A DNA stretch of 16,957 nucleotides, from contig CAUQMH010000028.1 in the NCBI GenBank assembly GCA_963519075.1, positions 1 through 16,957 of the forward strand, given 5' to 3'. Each line of letters begins with the position of its first letter. The first letter of the stretch is position 1. This DNA comes from JABCPE02 sp963519075 (GTDB lineage Bacteria > Bacteroidota > Bacteroidia > Flavobacteriales > Weeksellaceae). The translations under genes and the position numbers were made by a program. Below are positions 14,844 to 16,957 of the stretch, piece by piece. The notes below the pieces were generated by a model. The model was not told the DNA's origin. It ran no database searches and saw only the letters and a list, made by a program, of their open reading frames with translations.

Positions 14844-15723
14844 CAGATTGACACATAGAATACAAGAGGCTTTTTCTGTTCTTTTGGGAAAGAAAAAAAC
14901 AATTCCCGAAAAGATAAAGTCCTCATTCCCAGAACAAAATTATAAAAACCTAAAACCTTTCATCATAGAAGATGAAAAACTCAAAGAGTACCTCAAAAAT
15001 ATCTCAATAGAGTTTTGTTTCTGCGAATTTGGAGAAAACCGTACAAATGCAGGTGGAAATGAATTGAGCAATCAGGACAGGCTGGAGCCGTCATTATCTT
15101 CACTAAAAAAATATTTTCCAAACGCTACATATACAGTGTATTCGGATTTTGATTTAAATGTAGAAGGCGTAAACTTAAAAAAAGTAGCCCACCCAGAAGG
15201 TTTAGACAAAGACCACCCGAGATACATGTATAGAGTGACGGGCTACTATAAATACAAATGCTTACTAGAATCCACAGCGGATTTCAAATGCCTGATAGAT
15301 TCTGACATGTTCATTTTTTCAGAAGAAATATATAGACTGATATATCTTACAGAATTATTTGGCTCTTGCGCAGCTCCTACTCCTAGAAATCTTGTCAAAA
15401 AAGATATGGAAATGTCACTTGATACTAAACCCATCACAGACATGAGCAACGGCTGTGGGCATTCTTATAATCAAAGCCCGATGACCCTTTGGAAAGGGCA
15501 TGAATTAGCAGAAAAATATTATCAAAACTGCTGTGATATTTTGCTAAAAGATCCTTCTCGTAACTCTCGTATCATGTGGCTTGCTGCTCATGACACAAAA
15601 TATGCTCCATACCACCTCCCTACTGAGTGGTGTGTTTGCGGAAATCAAGAAGGCATCGGTGATGAAATAATTTTACATATAGGGCATAAAAGTGTTGCTG
15701 AATATTATAATATAAAAATCTAA
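14836..15723 (+). CDS. Putative glycosyltransferase with DxD motif, family uncertain
   Basis: This 295-residue protein of no recognised family has no membrane helix or signal peptide. The pattern of a GT-A nucleotide-sugar enzyme is visible: YFPNATYTVYSDFD (93-106, strand then acidic pair), RVTGYYKYKCLLESTADFK (133-151), then LIDSDMFIF (153-161) with a DSD metal-binding motif. Later come a SNGCGHSYNQSP region (204-215), LPTEWCVCGN (261-270) and HIGHKSV (281-287), where a C-terminal His might ligand metal as in GT8/GT-A enzymes. It is rich in Cys (10 residues). The ATG at 14836 overlaps the severed acyltransferase tail by 8 bases, and the MBOAT gene starts 3 bases after its stop. The glycosyltransferase call is inference from the DxD context, not from a recognised family. 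Confidence 0.65.
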   Translation: MLNRLTHRIQEAFSVLLGKKKTIPEKIKSSFPEQNYKNLKPFIIEDEKLKEYLKNISIEFCFCEFGENRTNAGGNELSNQDRLEPSLSSLKKYFPNATYTVYSDFDLNVEGVNLKKVAHPEGLDKDHPRYMYRVTGYYKYKCLLESTADFKCLIDSDMFIFSEEIYRLIYLTELFGSCAAPTPRNLVKKDMEMSLDTKPITDMSNGCGHSYNQSPMTLWKGHELAEKYYQNCCDILLKDPSRNSRIMWLAAHDTKYAPYHLPTEWCVCGNQEGIGDEIILHIGHKSVAEYYNIKI

Positions 15724-15726
15724 AAT

Positions 15727-16957
15727 ATGCTCTTTAACTCTATTAGTTTTGCGGTATTTTTACCTATAGTTTTTTCCCTTTATTGGATATTAAACAAACG
15801 ACTTAAATGGCAGAACATATTACTCTTGGTATCTAGCTATTACTTCTATTCCTGCTGGGATTGGAGATTTTCGTTTTTATTGTTATTTTCTACATTTTTA
15901 GATTATTTTTCAGGACTGCAGATTGCAAAAACTGAAGATAAAAACACCCGAAGATTTTGGTTTTGGCTCAGTATTTTGATAAATCTTTCTTTCTTAGGAT
16001 TTTTCAAATATTATAACTTTTTCGTAGGTTCATTTGCCGAACTTATGAGTAGTTTAGGGATTAAAGTAAATCCTTGGACTTTGGAAATACTGCTTCCTGT
16101 GGGAATTTCGTTTTACACATTCCATGGATTGTCCTATGTAGTAGATATTTACAACAGAAAAATAGAGCCTGAAAAAGATCCTGTTATCTATGCCCTATTT
16201 GTAAGTTTTTTCCCTCTTTTAGTGGCTGGTCCTATAGAAAGAGCTACGCATTTACTTCCTCAATTAAAGGTAAATAGAGAGTTCAACTATCATAAAGCCG
16301 TGGATGGGATGCGACAAATCCTTTGGGGATTATTTAAAAAGGTGGTTATCGCGGACAATTGCGCTCACTATGCTAATATAATTTTCAATGATTATGCAAA
16401 TGCTGAATACACCGGAACTACACTAGCTTTTGGGGCGTTTTTATTTGCTATTCAGATTTATTGTGATTTTTCTGGTTATAGTGACATTGCATTAGGTTCG
16501 GCAAGGCTTTTCGGCATCGAATTATTAAGAAATTTCAATTATCCATATTTCTCAAGGGACATCGCAGAATTTTGGAGAAGGTGGCACATTTCTCTTTCTA
16601 CTTGGTTCAAAGATTATCTCTACATCCCTCTAGGTGGGAGCAGAGGAGGTGACTGGATGCGAATTCGTAACACCTTTATCATTTTCTTGGTAAGTGGTTT
16701 TTGGCATGGGGCAAACTGGACTTTCATTTTTTGGGGATTCCTAAACGCCTTATTCATAATGCCTTCTATCGTTATGAAAACCAATAGAAACAATCTTGAC
16801 ATCGTAGCACAAGGCAAAATACTTCCTTCTCTAAAAGAATTTTTCCAAGTGCTTCTGACATTTGGTTTGGCTACTTTTTGCTGGATTTTCTTCCGTGCCG
16901 AAAGTATTTCTGATGCTTTTTCTTTCATCAAGAAAATGTTCATGACCATGCACATAG
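15727..16957 (+). CDS. MBOAT O-acyltransferase, AlgI/DltB-like (3' end beyond window)
   Basis: The frame is open from ATG 15727 to the right edge: 410 codons plus one base, so the C-terminus is missing. The family's usual length is about 460-500 residues. It is a polytopic inner-membrane protein that transfers acyl groups, often acetyl, to exported polysaccharide. Motifs are LPVGISFYTFHGLSY (123-137), FFPLLVAGPIER (161-172), YCDFSGYSDIALG (245-257), FWRRWHISLSTWFKDYLYIP (282-301) and SGFWHGANWTFIFWG (323-337), with His327 as the conserved catalytic His of the family. It starts 3 bases after the putative glycosyltransferase, so the three genes from 13800 form one operon. MBOAT proteins usually work with a periplasmic SGNH/AlgX-like partner, which may lie just outside the window. 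Confidence 0.93.
   Translation, partial: MLFNSISFAVFLPIVFSLYWILNKRLKWQNILLLVSSYYFYSCWDWRFSFLLLFSTFLDYFSGLQIAKTEDKNTRRFWFWLSILINLSFLGFFKYYNFFVGSFAELMSSLGIKVNPWTLEILLPVGISFYTFHGLSYVVDIYNRKIEPEKDPVIYALFVSFFPLLVAGPIERATHLLPQLKVNREFNYHKAVDGMRQILWGLFKKVVIADNCAHYANIIFNDYANAEYTGTTLAFGAFLFAIQIYCDFSGYSDIALGSARLFGIELLRNFNYPYFSRDIAEFWRRWHISLSTWFKDYLYIPLGGSRGGDWMRIRNTFIIFLVSGFWHGANWTFIFWGFLNALFIMPSIVMKTNRNNLDIVAQGKILPSLKEFFQVLLTFGLATFCWIFFRAESISDAFSFIKKMFMTMHI

Noticed and set aside
16620..16955. Minus-strand open frame of 111 codons at the right edge
   Set aside because: It lies wholly antisense to the well-supported MBOAT coding sequence and has no recognisable domain; it is a shadow frame.

Overview
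The window looks like a chromosomal segment of a low-GC flavobacterium, probably Weeksellaceae / Chryseobacterium-like. The clues are AT-rich DNA, repeated Bacteroidetes-type -7 boxes (TAnnTTTG) a short distance upstream of starts, no obvious Shine-Dalgarno sequences, and families typical of the phylum (DUF4476, GSCFA, CD225 next to DUF2752, DUF47 next to PiT). The genus is an inference from family resemblance. The window is densely coded: no gap exceeds 300 bases, and no tRNA, rRNA, CRISPR array, IS element or phage gene was seen.

Left part (1-5113). A partial exported hypothetical gene runs off the left edge on the minus strand. It is divergent from a two-gene plus-strand unit: an ABC-F ATPase and a TIGR02117/DUF2459 membrane-anchored protein. 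A separately promoted pair follows, a CD225/dispanin-like protein overlapping a DUF2752 protein. These converge on a minus-strand secreted DUF4476 protein.

Middle part (5210-10871). A DEAD-box RNA helicase with a DbpA-type RNA-binding tail has its own promoter and terminator. Next is a phosphate unit, a DUF47 (PhoU-like) protein followed by a PiT transporter, closed by a very clear intrinsic terminator. Then come a short-chain polyprenyl diphosphate synthase and a GSCFA-family protein as a tight pair.

Right part (10871-16957). This is a cell-surface glycan or lipid accessory region. It holds a fused type-1 ABC exporter (plus strand, possibly preceded by a 23-codon leader ORF), a GT8 glycosyltransferase (minus strand), and a plus-strand operon of acyltransferase-3, a DxD-containing putative glycosyltransferase and an MBOAT O-acyltransferase that is cut by the right edge. 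A plausible joint role is synthesis, acylation and export of a surface saccharide, but the actual glycan is not identifiable.

The most striking observation is in that operon. The acyltransferase-3 ORF ends at an in-frame TAA (14730-14732), yet the same frame continues for another 36 codons that encode the expected last membrane helix and the family's YxxIExPAR-like C-terminal motif. That extension stops inside the first codons of the next gene. The gene therefore appears to have been recently truncated by one nonsense codon, or the base is a sequencing error. Several long frames should begin at internal ATGs rather than at the longest possible start, because the upstream extension is either promoter sequence or a TTG a few codons before a good ATG. 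Adjusted starts are 2959, 5238, 9899 and 13691 (minus strand).
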